Under the pieces are notes generated by a model that saw nothing but the letters and a program-made list of their open reading frames with translations, was not told the DNA's origin and did not search any database. Positions 1 to 11,613 of a stretch of 64,000 nt of DNA are shown here, in pieces. Both the position numbers and the translations under genes were made by a program. This stretch comes from Paulownia fortunei. Its lineage: Eukaryota > Streptophyta > Magnoliopsida > Lamiales > Paulowniaceae. The DNA lies in contig CM033108.1 of the NCBI GenBank assembly GCA_019321725.1, positions 18,117,799-18,181,798 on the forward strand, given 5' to 3'. Position 1 is the stretch's first letter; every line of letters starts with the position of its first letter.

Positions 1-118
1 TAAATTTTTAAACACTCAAAAGCCCAAGCATCATGTTTCAACTATGACCCAGCCGTAGAGCAACTATTGGCACATAGGCTAAACAAAATGACCATACAAT
101 AAATAAATATTATTGAGT

Positions 119-197
119 CTATAGCGCACCAAATGCAGTAGGTGCACTCCAAATGATGATCCGTTGCTTTTTCTCACTCCTCCACCAGTCGGAGAAC
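119..197 (-). other. possible terminal exon of an unidentified gene
   Basis: On the minus strand a plausible splice acceptor (ending TTTTGCAG, positions 205-198) is followed by 79 nt: one leftover base, then 25 sense codons and a TAG at 121-119. The frame ends WSAPTAFGAL-stop and contains a basic, Trp-rich stretch (DWWRSEKKQR). I do not recognise the protein, and no upstream exon was found inside the window. It could equally be a chance acceptor in repeat DNA; a second open frame crosses the same bases. Kept only because acceptor, frame and stop agree. Confidence 0.2.
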
Positions 198-300
198 CTG
201 CAAAACAGATGTTAGATTGGCTCAGTATAAGATCTCTAACACTCAAGTTGAGTGCTTGGAGAAAAAAGTGAAAGCATGAGAGAATGTGTATCAAATATTA

Positions 301-864
301 AGAGTATAATCTATTTTTGAGGTAAATCCCCTTATTTATTAGTGTTAAAGCAGGAGAAGAACGGAGATTTTAAGCTTCAATTTGTTATAACTGCCTCATA
401 TACATGTCATCATCCTTCTTTATTTACCCTAAATAAGATTCCCTGTAACTTTCCAATAATAACCATTTCATCCCATCTTTTCACGTGATCCAACCTAACT
501 TGGAGGTCGTGAATCCCTCTAAGAGGTATGGCCTGCCATGGCATGATAGTAGGTTATGCAATATGTAGCTCATGCAACACACAAGTAGTAGATCATGTAA
601 TACGCAGCTCATGCAACACACATATAGTAGGTCATGTACACGCTTAGTTCATACCACACGCATAACAAGTCGTGCGCATTCCCAATTTATATACCGAGCT
701 AGCAACCAGCTAATTACCCTTGCTTATTCAAGATGAGACGTCACTAACCCTATTAACTCTTTCCTTAGTCACTGGTTTGAGCCATATGGGTCAGTCCTGA
801 CTTACTCCACATCAGAGTCTTTCGACAATTGGATTGGTTAACTGAAGTCTAAACCTGTACTTTC
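301..864. other. non-coding, repeat-like DNA (possible gypsy LTR remnant)
   Basis: There is no convincing reading frame. The stretch around 770-830 (a 'ctgacttactccacatcagag' type phrase) resembles the U5 side of Tat-type gypsy LTRs such as the clearer copy near 28560-28620. No terminal repeats or target duplication were found, so this is a weak inference. It contains the minisatellite listed separately. Confidence 0.25.
541..680. repeat. minisatellite, ~39-40 bp period, about 3.5 copies
   Basis: Unit starts at 571 and 610 read CATGCAACACACA, and at 650 a diverged CATACCACACGCATA follows. The bases before 571 form a partial, more diverged copy (GCATGATAGTAGGTTATGCA). Each unit carries a TAGTAGRTCATGTA-like centre. 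Copies differ at several positions, so the array is old. Confidence 0.6.
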
Positions 865-1450
865 ATTGGTGGAGGTTTAAGGTCCAAGCTAATGACAAGG
901 ATTCACAACATGTATAAGAAACGGTTGATATGGACGAATAACATTATTGCAAACATCTTGAAGAAGGCAAATGCGCAAATAGACTGTTCTAGGTATTGCA
1001 ATATAATGGTGTCAAGCCTACATGAGTATCAAGATAGGGACAAAGATGTGAATTACATTGCTAACTTGCAAACTCGGAGTTATGCTTGCAGGATTTGGGA
1101 TCTTTTTTTGGTATCCCATGTGGGCATGCATGATTTGCTATAGCTCACAAGAAAGAGAACCTGGAGAGGTTCACAATTGCCAACTTTTCAAGAGGCACTC
1201 CATGAAGGCAAACAATGCAATTATGCCACACCCTAATTCAGGCCACCACTAAATGATGATGTACCACCCACCTACTCTTTTCATCACTGAGACGGTTGAG
1301 AAGGTTGCCAGGTAGACCTAGGAAAGTTGGGAGAAGGGACTTTGGGGAATCTTCAAATGCAATTGAAATTATGAGGATGTGAAATCTTCAAGTGCAGTGT
1401 GGTCTATGCCATGAACCTATCAAAGAAATGGTGTGGAGCAAAGGAGACCA
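865..1450 (+). pseudogene. MULE (Mutator-like) transposase, C-terminal remnant
   Basis: This is the end of a MuDR-A-type transposase, the DNA-transposon enzyme that cuts and pastes Mutator-like elements. An open stretch from 892 gives a basic region (MYKKRLIWTNNI) and the first half of the SWIM zinc finger (CRIWDL). After a shift near the T-run at 1104-1109 the frame from 1110 supplies the second half, GIPCGHA, then an in-frame TGA and AIAHKKENLERF. Further on, the frame around 1300-1380 reads RLPGRPRKVGRRDFGESSNA, matching the proline/arginine-rich linker before the C-terminal CCHC finger of the family; QCGLCHEP follows after a stop. At least one frameshift and two stops make it non-functional. 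The DDE core lies upstream and is not seen. Terminal inverted repeats were not found. Confidence 0.75.
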
Positions 1451-1699
1451 AACACAAGAAAACATAATGAGCAGGTATCTGACTATATGACTATTAGGAA
1501 GGGCCATTGGCATGCATTAATGGATTTGGGTGAAAAATAAAGGAGTTTGTAAATGGAATAAAGATGGGAAAGAAATGATATAAATATAACATTTCTTACC
1601 CTTGTTATGCCAAAGAAATAAGGAAGGAATTGAAACAAGATTCCTTAATTCAATTCAGTTATATGTTTGATGTGTAGTAATAAACGAATGAATAGAAAG

Positions 1700-2640
1700 A
1701 AGTTGAATAAATGGTTAAAATATCCTTTATGTAAGAAATATTATATTAAAATATTAATTACATAATAGATTTTGTTTAGACCTATTAGAATTACAATAAG
1801 TATCATATATTAATATTTATATATTATATACAAAAAATATGTATTCACAATATATAATTCTTACTCAAAATTTTTAATAGGCACTAATACAATTGAATAT
1901 TATGTATTTCCATATATATGTATATTGCATTTACAAGTAAATATTTATTACATATCTAAATAAATTTAAATAAACAAATTTGCATTATACTTAATTTAAT
2001 GTTTGAAATATCATAAATTATTGATATAAGATATAGATTTTGTATTTAAATGTTATATAATTATAGTATTTTATATTGATACAAGCACGACTGAAGTGGC
2101 TATACATACAAATTTATTTACAGATCTATAAAAAAATAAGTATATAAATATATTTGTAGACATATATGTAAATTTATTGTATTTATATAGACATGTATAT
2201 ATTGTTATTATATTAATTGTACATACATATAAAAGATTATGCACTCATATATAACATATCAGCGAATATGTAGTATATTATATTTTTATATGAAAATATA
2301 TGAATATCTACTGTATTTGATATTTATTACCATTAAAAATCGATTTAACATTTTTGTAAGATGTATATCAAATATAAAAATACAGTATCTTATATTAAAT
2401 TGTACATTGCTATGTAAGTGTATATATGTGTACATGGGTGGGTATATATGAATGTGTGTTATACATATTAATATAAATACTAATAACCCTTTAAATCAAA
2501 TAAAATATTATGTATGTAGTTTAATCATATACATACGTACATATATATGTACAATTTTCGTATACTTTCATGTAATCTATATCTAATTTATTTAATAATA
2601 ATGTATGGTATTTGTGAATGCAAACCTTTGTAAATGTAAG
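1700..2640. other. very AT-rich, low-complexity DNA
   Basis: The stretch is dominated by ATAT/TATA words, with short alternating purine-pyrimidine tracts (for example around 2525-2560). The longest frame (2239-2451) is composed almost only of AT-rich codons and has no motif. I see no gene or clear terminal repeats. Confidence 0.6.
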
Positions 2641-4178
2641 CTTTCACAAGAATTATTTCTGTAATATAAAAAAGTTGATTTATTTCAATCTATTGGTAAT
2701 ACCAAACCCATGGGACGATAGGGAATGGTTAATCTCTATTTTTGAAAATAGATGATCATTTTATTCCCAACATATTCCTGCATATAAATCGCCTCATTAT
2801 TATTAAGTTATTATGAATCTTGACATTCGTGTGTTTTCTCCTATTCATGTGGCAAAATCGAATGAGGAGCTGGTGCTTTAACACAAATAGACATAGACAC
2901 TGACATTCCTCTAGCACAAGGGCTTGGTAGAATGAGAGCATCGAGAAGAAGAAGAGATGCAACGCAGACAGATGAACAAGAAAATGTTGCTAAGCCCAAT
3001 ATACCTGTTGCTACAGAAGTTGGACCAAGATAATATTACTTGCCAAGGGGCTGGGGCTGCTGCTAGTGGTCAAGCTAATACTTGGTATGATGATGATGAT
3101 GTATTGTTTTTGCTATGCATGTTTGAATCATAGTACTTCTTGGATGATTTTTTACCTTGGAGGGGTTGGGATGGTTGTGCAAGAAAATATATGTTGGATC
3201 TTGAATATTATGTTTTTTGTGTAGGGATTGATCACTGAGGGTAGTAATTGGTAAACATATGCAAATTCGAATCAGATATTCTACTACAAATTCTATTGTG
3301 TCTTTTATTATATTCTATTAATCATTCACTGCGTACAAAATCTTATTAGCTAAGTTTACATGTGGCGGCAATAGAAGATGCAATACGATTTCCAATTGAA
3401 AATCCTATCTGATGCAAACCATAAGGGAACCACCCATAGTTATGCTTGCAAAATCATAATTGGTCCTTATGTAATGTCTGCAAACCCAAGGGGTATTTAC
3501 CGTATTGCTTAATACTTTTTATACTTGGGTTTTAAATTGCTTGATTTCATCTAACATATTGATATTTGTTTTCTGGATGGATGGGAACTCGAACTCTTTA
3601 GCATACCATCACCCATTAGTTTTTTTTTTTTTTTAAAAAAGCAGCTGACAGAACAGAGGTATGTGGCCAAGATGTCTAAATTTGCAGCAACTGATAAATT
3701 ATCCGCACAGTAGCTTGAGTATCATCAGCTTCCAATTTGGGGGCTTCACTACTGTACACATTCCCCTGAGAGATGCTGAAGCCTTAATAACCACCATCGT
3801 TTCGACTATACCTATTACAGTTATGGTACTTTGCATAACCACCATCTTCCTTTGGCTCACACCAACGGGAGAATCCATGGATAAGGCAGCCATAAAAAAG
3901 CCTCCCAAGATTGTCAATGATTTCCGAAACCATTATGGTGGTTTTACGTCCATTTGCTGCCGAATGCATGTTTCCTTCCGATATTTGATAGCTAAAAAGC
4001 TACAAGATTCAAGCCATTTTTTGTAATTTGAGAGTAATGACAATAAGCAAATGGCGTGGGGGTATACAAATAATATATCATGCAATAGTGAAATGCATCG
4101 ATCTTTTAATTTTTGGAGAATATAATATTAACACCCCTGAGATTTGCGGTAATAACATCCAAGCTCATTGCCATATGT
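2641..4178. other. spacer without a supported gene
   Basis: Two stretches look weakly coding. Around 2880-3035 a frame reads ALTQIDIDTDIPLAQGLGRM then an Arg-rich patch and a stop, possibly the edge of an old transposon gene. At 3661-4026 a 121-codon frame overlaps two antisense frames, with no recognisable domain. The last 60 bases before E1 ('cccctgagatttgcggtaa') resemble a phrase common in plant dispersed repeats. Nothing here is firm enough to call as a gene. Confidence 0.4.
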
Positions 4179-6301
4179 TGTTGGGTTCGCGTGATCTCCG
4201 GGTATACGCAGTGAAAAATTAAAAAAATTTAAAAACATCATATCATAACAATTATAGTAATACCCCGAATCCGTTGTGATTTTTAACGATCTCGCAATAT
4301 TCAATGTCTGTAATAAAATAATAAAAATATCGTTTTATACCTTTCTATGCACTTCGATTGTCGTAGGGTTTGAAGCAATTAATTGCTAACCCCTTTTCTG
4401 AATTTGGTTTAGAGGGATCCAAATGTCTCCCCTCTAGAGTAGTCCACACTTTGAGCAAAAATACAAAATCAGAATTCCGCTAGCAATTTTGATTTTTTTT
4501 CTAATCTAGTTGATGGAGTGTATATAAAAAATATTAATTCATGTTATCAAATTGTAATAAAAGAATTAATACTTAAAGATGAAATTTTTTAGAGAAAATT
4601 GACGATGAAGAAAACAATTTTCTTCTCTTAATTTCTATATGGCCAAAAATTATATGGATATTTCTTCTTCTTATAATTTTCGGCCATGAGGTATATATAG
4701 GGGGCTCAAAATTTCAAGAGTCCTACTCTTTGTATTTTGTGTCTCTTTTTGATTGGTTGGAAGATATTTTGATTGATCCAAACTTCTTCCAACTTTATCC
4801 CTTTCATATCTTCCAAAAATATTTAAAGTTTTTTAAAAATTCCAAACTCTTGACTTTCTATCATTTTTCAACCACCTTCATGGGCCTCTCCTAATGGGCC
4901 TTTGTGAATTGGGTTTGGACTCAAAAATAAATCTCACAATTAATTCAATTAATTGTCTTAGCCCAAACTTAATTAATTAATTCCATATAGCCTACCTAAT
5001 CAAAGTAGGTCTAATTTAATTGAGTAAATTAATTTAATAATTAATTTATGAACTACATAATTAATTTGATCAAATAAAATAATTATTTCACTCCAATTGG
5101 GCTACCTAATCTTATTAGATCCAATTAAATAATTTAATTATTTAATTGAATAATTAATTCAACTCTTTGAATTTATTTAAGCCCCAATTAATTAATTTTA
5201 ATTAATTATGTCCAACCCCTAGATCAATTCCTAAATTAGAAATGTTCCATTTCAAATTGTGTGTGACTATTTACGTTCACAACTAAGCTAGTAGTGACTA
5301 AATTATGAATAATTATTATTTCGATTAATTCATTCAATTAATTAATCTACTTGAAATTAACTCCTTAATTTCAAGAACCTCACAAGTCATGAAAACACCT
5401 AGCAAGTGTATCATGACTACCTAAACTTAGGTGAAATAACGAGTGAACCAATTTTAATTACGAGTATCATACACGTAAAGTCCTTCCATCAACTAATCTC
5501 CCGATTGAGTTTAGAGTATGGATTAATAGTCGAAAGCCTAATTGCTCAATAACTATGATTCCATTTCAAGTTCCAATGACTCATGACGAATCGTTAGAAA
5601 ACCCTCGTCTAACATTCATCCTACCTTGCCCAAGGACTTCTGAGTCATGAACTATGAAAACATAGAAGATTCACTTGTTATGTCAAACAAGTGACAAATC
5701 CTTTGTTGGCCACTCATTAACCTCCACATATATCAATACAATATCCAATATATCTCTTTGTAATTGTCAAGCAATCAAAAGAGACATCAGAATGAAACAC
5801 GATATGTACAAGGCTACCATTGTGTCTCAAGTCAAATGACTAATCAAGTACTATCGTAATATGGAATTTCTTATTTCGACACACAAGTTTCCAATTAAGA
5901 AATTCCAGAAAGTCTATTTAGTGTACTTGTTCCCTAACAAGCACCCGCATACATGCACTAGCATCACTACAACAATGTCCATAGAGTGAGACATCCTCCT
6001 CATGTGAGCATGCATCATATGCGCGAGTTTATTGGGTTATTCTATGTCCTATCTCAAAAAGCCCTTAACTCGAAACTAATTTAAAACCAAAGCCATAGAG
6101 GCATATTCCATGATCACCATCAAATGAGTGATCATGCCCCATAGCTAAGTTTGGTCTAGGGATTTTATCTAATTATAAAATACAATTAAAGATAAAGAAA
6201 TTTGCCTATTTTATTAATATGATTTGAAAAAGATTGTTTTTACAAATATAAAAGTAAAAAAAACGTCCAATCTAATTGACACGGTGAACACTACTCTAAC
6301 A
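4179..6301 (-). repeat. E1 3' LTR
   Basis: On the plus strand it starts TGTTGGGTTC and ends CTCTAACA, so in element sense it runs TGTTAGAG...GAACCCAACA. It pairs with 11614-13647 along its length. A TATATATA box lies at 4692-4699 (minus strand). Several 60-71-codon frames inside it are LTR shadows, not genes. Confidence 0.9.
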
Positions 6302-6315
6302 ATCTCCCACTTGCT
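6302..6315 (-). other. E1 polypurine tract
   Basis: In element sense the bases just before the 3' LTR read AAGTGGGAGATT, the plus-strand primer site typical of copia elements. E2 has the equivalent GCAAGTGGGAAAT at 22145-22157. Confidence 0.8.
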
Positions 6316-6319
6316 CTAA

Positions 6320-9300
6320 CGCCAATTGCCCATGTACTTTAGGCCCATCTTCTCAAGATGTTCGTAGAATACCTTCTACGCTAGAGGTTTGGTCAATAGG
6401 TCTGCTATATTTTCTCTCGAAGCGACTCTATCCACTATAGTAGCGCATCTACCAAAGATCTCTCGGATCAGATGCTATCTCCTCATGATGTGCTTAGATT
6501 TTTTATGAGATCTTAGCTCTTTTACTAGTGCAATAGCTCTGTTATTATCATAGCAAATCAATAGAGGATCAACAATGGATGGAACCATGCCCAACTCTTA
6601 GATGAATTTTCTTATCCAAACAGTTTCTTTGTTGTATTACATGCAGCAATATATTCAGCTTTGGTGGTAGAATCCACGGTCGTCTCCTATTTGAAACTCT
6701 TCCAACTGACCACACCATCATTTAAGGTAAGTACATATCCGGATATTATTTTGAATCATCTATATCGGACTAAAAACTAGAATCAGTATAGCTTTTTAGT
6801 TTCAGTTCTCTAGCGCCATATACAAGAAAGATATTATTAGTCCTTCTCAAGTACTTCAAAATCATCTTTACAGTCTTCCAGTGTTTCTTATTTGAATTAG
6901 ACTGATATCTGCTCGTGACACTCAGAGCATATACGATATCAAGCCTTGTACATAGCATACCATACAGTATGCTTCATATGGTAGATGTATAAGGTATGCG
7001 GGTCATTCTTTCCCTCTGCTCAAGAGTCTTAGGAAACATAGCCCTTGAGAGAGAAATGCCATGACTCATTGGCAAGAATCCTCTCTTGGACTCCTCCATG
7101 CTAAACCTCTTTAGCATTTTATCTATATATGTGGATTAGGATAGTCCGATCATTCTTCTTGACCTATCTCTATAGATCTTTATTCCAGAATAAAGGATGC
7201 TTCTCACAAATCCTTCATGGAGGACTTGTTAGACAACCAAGTCTTAGTTGACTGCATCATTCCAATGAGTAGGATATCATCAACATATAGCACAATAAAT
7301 GTCATTACGCTCCAACTAACCTTCTTATAACACAGGGTTCATCCGGGTTCTTGTGGAAATCAAACAATTTGATTACCTCATCAAACCGGATGTTCCAACT
7401 TTCGGAAGCCTTCTTGAGTTCATAAATGGATCTCTGGAGTTTGCAAACCTTTTGCTCACTCCCTCTAGATACGATACCTTTTGGCTGCCTCATATAGATC
7501 TTTTTCTTAATATTTTCATTAAGGAAAGTGGTCTTCACATCCATATGCCATATTTCGTAGTCATAATATATTGATATGGCTAGCAGTATCTGAATGGATT
7601 TAAGCATCGCTACTGGTGAAAAAGTTTCTTTATAATCAATTCTTTACTTCTAAGTATAATATTTCGCAACCAGTCATGCTTTGTAGTTCGCTACTTCTCC
7701 ATTTACTTCAAGTTTTTGCTTGTAGACCCATTTGCAGCCAATAAGAACTATTCATTGTGGTAGGTCTACCAAGGTCCATACCTTGTTGGAGTACATGGAT
7801 TCATCTCGGATTGCATGGCTTCTTGCCATCTTCCTGAGTCAATGTCCGATATCGCCTCTTCATAAGTCCTTAGATCATCATCCAAGGGGAGATTTTCCTC
7901 ATTATTCTCTAATAAAAAACCATACCTCTTAGGTGGCTTTAAGATCATATGGGATCTCCTAGTTGGCCTGTTACTACATCTGTAGGGAGGCTATGTAGTT
8001 CTTGAATTTCTTCAAGTTCTACAATTTCACCATTTCTATCTAATAGAAACTCATCTTCCAAAAAGGTAGCATTCCTCGACACAAACATATTTTATTCCTA
8101 GGGGTCATAGAAATAGTATCCAATGGATTTCTTTGGATACCCCATGAACCTACATAAATTGGATCTCATATCCAATTTATCTCCTACTTCCTGCTTTACG
8201 TAAGCAGCACCTCCCCAAACCTTAAGGTATTTGTAAGATGGTGGTTTTCCACACTATCTCATATGGTGTTTTGGGCACCGACTTTGATGACACTCTATTT
8301 AATAGATATGCCACTATTTCTAGAGTATAGCCCCAGAATAAAAAAGAAAGTCAAGTAAAACTCATCATCGATCAAACCATGTCTAACAAAGTTTGATTTT
8401 TACGCTGTGCAACTCCCTAACTCAAGGGAGTTGCATGAGGGGTCCACTGAGAGAGAATCCCATTCTCTTTTAGATAATCAAGAAACTCTATGCTCAAGTA
8501 TTCACCTCCTTGATCTGATCGAAGAGCCTTGATACTTAGCTCAGTTTGTTTCTCCACCTCACATTTGAATTCTTTGAACTTTTCAAAAGCTTTAGATTTG
8601 TACCTCATAAGGTAGATATAACCATACCTAGAATAATCATCGGTAAAAGTTATAAAATAGTAATAGTTTCCACGAGCACTAACACTTAGTGGCCCATATA
8701 CATTTGAATGGATCAAATCAATAGATTTTTAGCTCACTCCACTTGTCCAACATATGGGTAATTTGGTCATCTTCCTTTTGAGACATGACTCACATATTGG
8801 CATTCCTTGCTCTTTTGAAAGATTGAGCAATTAGGTTGACTTGTGAATTCTTTTCTCAAAGATATGACTTAATCTAACATGCCAAAAGAGTTGGGAACTA
8901 TGATCATCTATTTTTCTTTTATTTTGTTGAACATGGAAAAAGGAGTTATGGGGATTAATAGAATATAAACCATTCATCAATATGTCAGAGGTAATCAAAA
9001 TTAAATCTTTAAAAATGAAACAACTTCCATGTTTTACTAAAAAAGTAAAACTTTGTCATTCCAAAAAGGAATAAGATAATGTTTTTGACTATCTTTGGAA
9101 CATAAAGACAATTGTTTAAAACTAAAACTACTCTATTTCCTAAAGCTAAGTTGACACTTCCTATGGCTAATGTAGCAACCTTTGCTCCATTCCCTAGCCA
9201 CAGGACTGTCTCTCCTCTACTTAGCTTCTTGCTTCTTGTCATCACCTGCAAATCAATGCAAAGATGAGACCCACAATCGGTATCCAATACCCAAGAAGCA

Positions 9301-9344
9301 TCGTTAATTGATAAGTTAACTTCAACAAAATAAATACCTGAACT
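6320..9344 (-). pseudogene. E1 pol: protease, integrase, RT, RNase H (copia order), broken
   Basis: In transcription order: the protease active-site region near 9287-9258 reads WVLDTDCGSHL, so the DTG-type site is altered to DTD. The integrase core at 8716-8417 contains FITFTDDYSRYGY and LRSDQGGEYLS. An RT entry region at 7948-7766 has DSGRWQEAMQSEM. The RT palm at 7607-7305 has WHMDVKTTFLNENI and KLQRSIYELKKASESWN. The catalytic YVDD is intact at 7287-7276 but reached only after a frameshift. RNase H starts around 6958-6770 (YTDSSF, then SDIDDSK) and ends near 6320 with HLEKMGLKYM. At least ten stops or shifts separate these blocks. In life the polyprotein would cut, copy and integrate the element; this copy cannot. 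Confidence 0.85.
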
Positions 9345-10140
9345 CTTCAGGCTCACAAGGTACTCCTTGCAGTTCCTCTTCCAATGCCCAGGTTTACCGC
9401 AGTAGTGGCACTTATTATCGGTCTTGTTGGAACTCTTGGAGACGCCACATGTTAGCTTCATGCCTTTGGATTTTGAGAAACACTTTCCTTTTCCTTTCTT
9501 TCTCTTGGGCTTTGCAGCCTTTGAGTTATATGAGGATCCCACAAGCATGACCGACTTGTCCTTCTTCATAGTGGACTCAGCCATCTTCAACATGTTAACC
9601 AGCACAGCAAGGCTAGTTTCCATTTTATGTATGTTGAAGTTGATAATGAAGACGTCAAGTGATGGAGGCAAAGACTATATGATGAGATCCAAATATAGCT
9701 CATTATCCATAATGACTCCAAGTGACTTGAGCTTTTCAATCAGGCCTATCATCTTCAATCTATGATCATGGACTAAAGAGCCCTCCGTCATACGGGTCCT
9801 GAAAAGCTCTTTTGAGATCTAATATCTCGCCTGCCTAGTATGTTCACCATAAAACTCTTGTAAGTGAACATAGATATCATGAGCATGTGCATGTACCTCG
9901 TGTTGCCTTTGTAACTCATTTAACATCGATGCCATCATATAGCATTGCACTTGTAGATCATCATCAACTAGCTTGTGATAATCCGCAAGCTCCTTCTCAT
10001 TAGCGTCTTCCGACGGTGGGATCACATCAAGTATGTAATCCTATTTTCGGATTGTAGAACGATCAGAAGGTTTATCAACCAATCAACATAGTTAGTACTA
10101 GTTAATTTATTAGCTTCCAAAATTGATGCACGTGGATTTT
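9345..10140 (-). pseudogene. E1 gag: capsid with CCHC zinc knuckle, broken
   Basis: Copia Gag forms the particle that packages element RNA. Reading leftward from ~10140: NPRASILEANKLTSTNYVDW, a shift, then at 10025-9819 a frame with ADYHKLVDDDLQVQCYMMAS and LQEFYGEHTRQARY ending at a stop. The frame beginning at 9671 includes PPSLDVFIINFNIHKMETSL and a Lys/Arg-rich run, then an intact CX2CX4HX4C knuckle (CHYCGKPGHWKRNC) at 9410-9369. The N-terminal start codon is lost. The order and wording match the E2 gag at 18259-19085 closely, which supports the same family. Confidence 0.85.
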
Positions 10141-11599
10141 TAGCTATTTATAGACAATCTACAAATATAAATAAGGCAGAAAATTAGCATACTTTCAAAA
10201 TCATATTCATTTATAACAAGGTCTTAAGTAATAAATGTCTCCCACTATTTCATTCAAATTTCATCACCCCTAATGATAATTTGAGAAATCTTATTTCCTA
10301 GTAGGCTTGAGGCCCAATCAACATGTCATATGCCTCAATTTTATGAGCCCGTAAAACATATTGAATGATAGTTAACTTTTAACATTTTATCTCCATACAA
10401 CCCTCAAGCTATTTTACCTTACTTCTTCCCATATACCCCAATTTTATGAGCCCATATGGTACTAAGTATGAAGCAAGACCATCAAACCTCCATGTAGATA
10501 GAACATCAAAACGTTCTATGACTCATGGCTAACGTAGAGATGAGTCCATCCCATGGGCATCACCATGTTTAGTAGAGATCACAGTTTTCTATTACAGAGT
10601 CATTCCACGACTCATGGCCAATGAAAAAGTAAGGTAGCATCGTCATGTCAACTACTTTTGATGGTAGGCATGGATTATTAGGTCCTACCCAATTTTATCC
10701 ATATTTGCTTGAAATCAGAATTCAACAATTCCTTTACTTGATTTTTAATTCAAGTGGGGTATTTATGTTAACCAAGACCTCGTTAATTTTAATCTTGATT
10801 TATTTAATAAATTGACAAGCAAATTAATTAAATAAACCCTATTCATGCATCTAATTCATACATAATCTCGATGATCATGGATCATTCCTATGCGATCCAT
10901 TTGAGCCAAAAATGGATCTAGGTCAATCTAAGAGTAATAGAATAGAAATAGAAACTAGTTTCTATTACATGAATATATACCATACATTTATGGGTCTTCT
11001 CTTTATTCTTCGTCTTAATCCTTACAATGAAAGAATAAGAGACTCGCAGGCCCCAATTCAAAAATTCAAAGATAAATAAATCCAATCACATTGGTCCAAA
11101 TGGCTTCATGATCATCACATACATACTAATAAATATATCGCATGAATTTATTAAAGCATGTAAATTTACCATCCTTTAAAATTGTAATTTCATGACTTAG
11201 GATAAAATCTTGGTTTTTCAAGAAAAACCCTTTTTCAATTTTAAAATTAAACATTTTAATTATAAAATCAAAAAATTATATTTTACAATTCAACTTGACA
11301 GCGCGCACACTGGGTGCCCAGCTGGCACTCGACGAACGCACAGTAGGCACCTGACAGGCATGCACCGGCACCCGATGGGCGCCTAGTGGGCACACACTGC
11401 TGCGCGCATGGGCACTTGGTGCTATGCCATGTATGATTTCTCCTTATAATCGAATCAAATTCAATCATACATGTTCAATTTGATAATTAAATTAATTGCA
11501 AAATAATTTTATCCCAATTAGAACTACAACAAATCAATCAGAATTTAATAATTAAATTCACAGGCATAAATTGAATCTAATTGGAATTGCGCAAATCAT
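10141..11599 (-). other. E1 untranslated leader with a GC-rich island
   Basis: This is the long leader between primer site and gag. Most is AT-rich, but 11298-11430 is strikingly GC-rich and repeats GCGC/GGCAC/TGGGC words. The 61-codon frame there (11283-11468, minus) has no domain and is a composition artefact. E2 and the 46945-48545 fragment have a comparable island at a comparable place. Confidence 0.65.
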
Positions 11600-11613
11600 G
11601 GCTCTAACACTAC
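11600..11613 (-). other. E1 primer binding site, degenerate
   Basis: In element sense the bases after the 5' LTR read GTAGTGTTAGAGCC. Aligned with E2 (GAGTATCAGAGCC) this is a decayed initiator-tRNA-Met site (consensus TGGTATCAGAGC). Confidence 0.65.

Noticed and set aside
2880..3110. Weakly coding stretch with LAQGLGRM and an Arg-rich patch
   Set aside because: It may be a transposon gene edge, but it has stops on both sides and no recognisable motif; too short to name.
3661..4026. 121-codon plus-strand frame overlapped by two antisense frames
   Set aside because: Hydrophobic stretches but no domain, no clear start context, and all three frames equally open; probably chance openness of a repeat.
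4620..4690. Short inverted repeat (GGCCAAAAATTAT ... ATAATTTTCGGCC)
   Set aside because: A possible small hairpin inside the E1 LTR; weakly preserved in the partner LTR and too short to call a MITE or terminator.
11283..11468. Antisense 61-codon Cys-rich frame
   Set aside because: Lies in the GC-rich leader island of E1; Cys and Ala content follows from the GC-rich words, with no family pattern.
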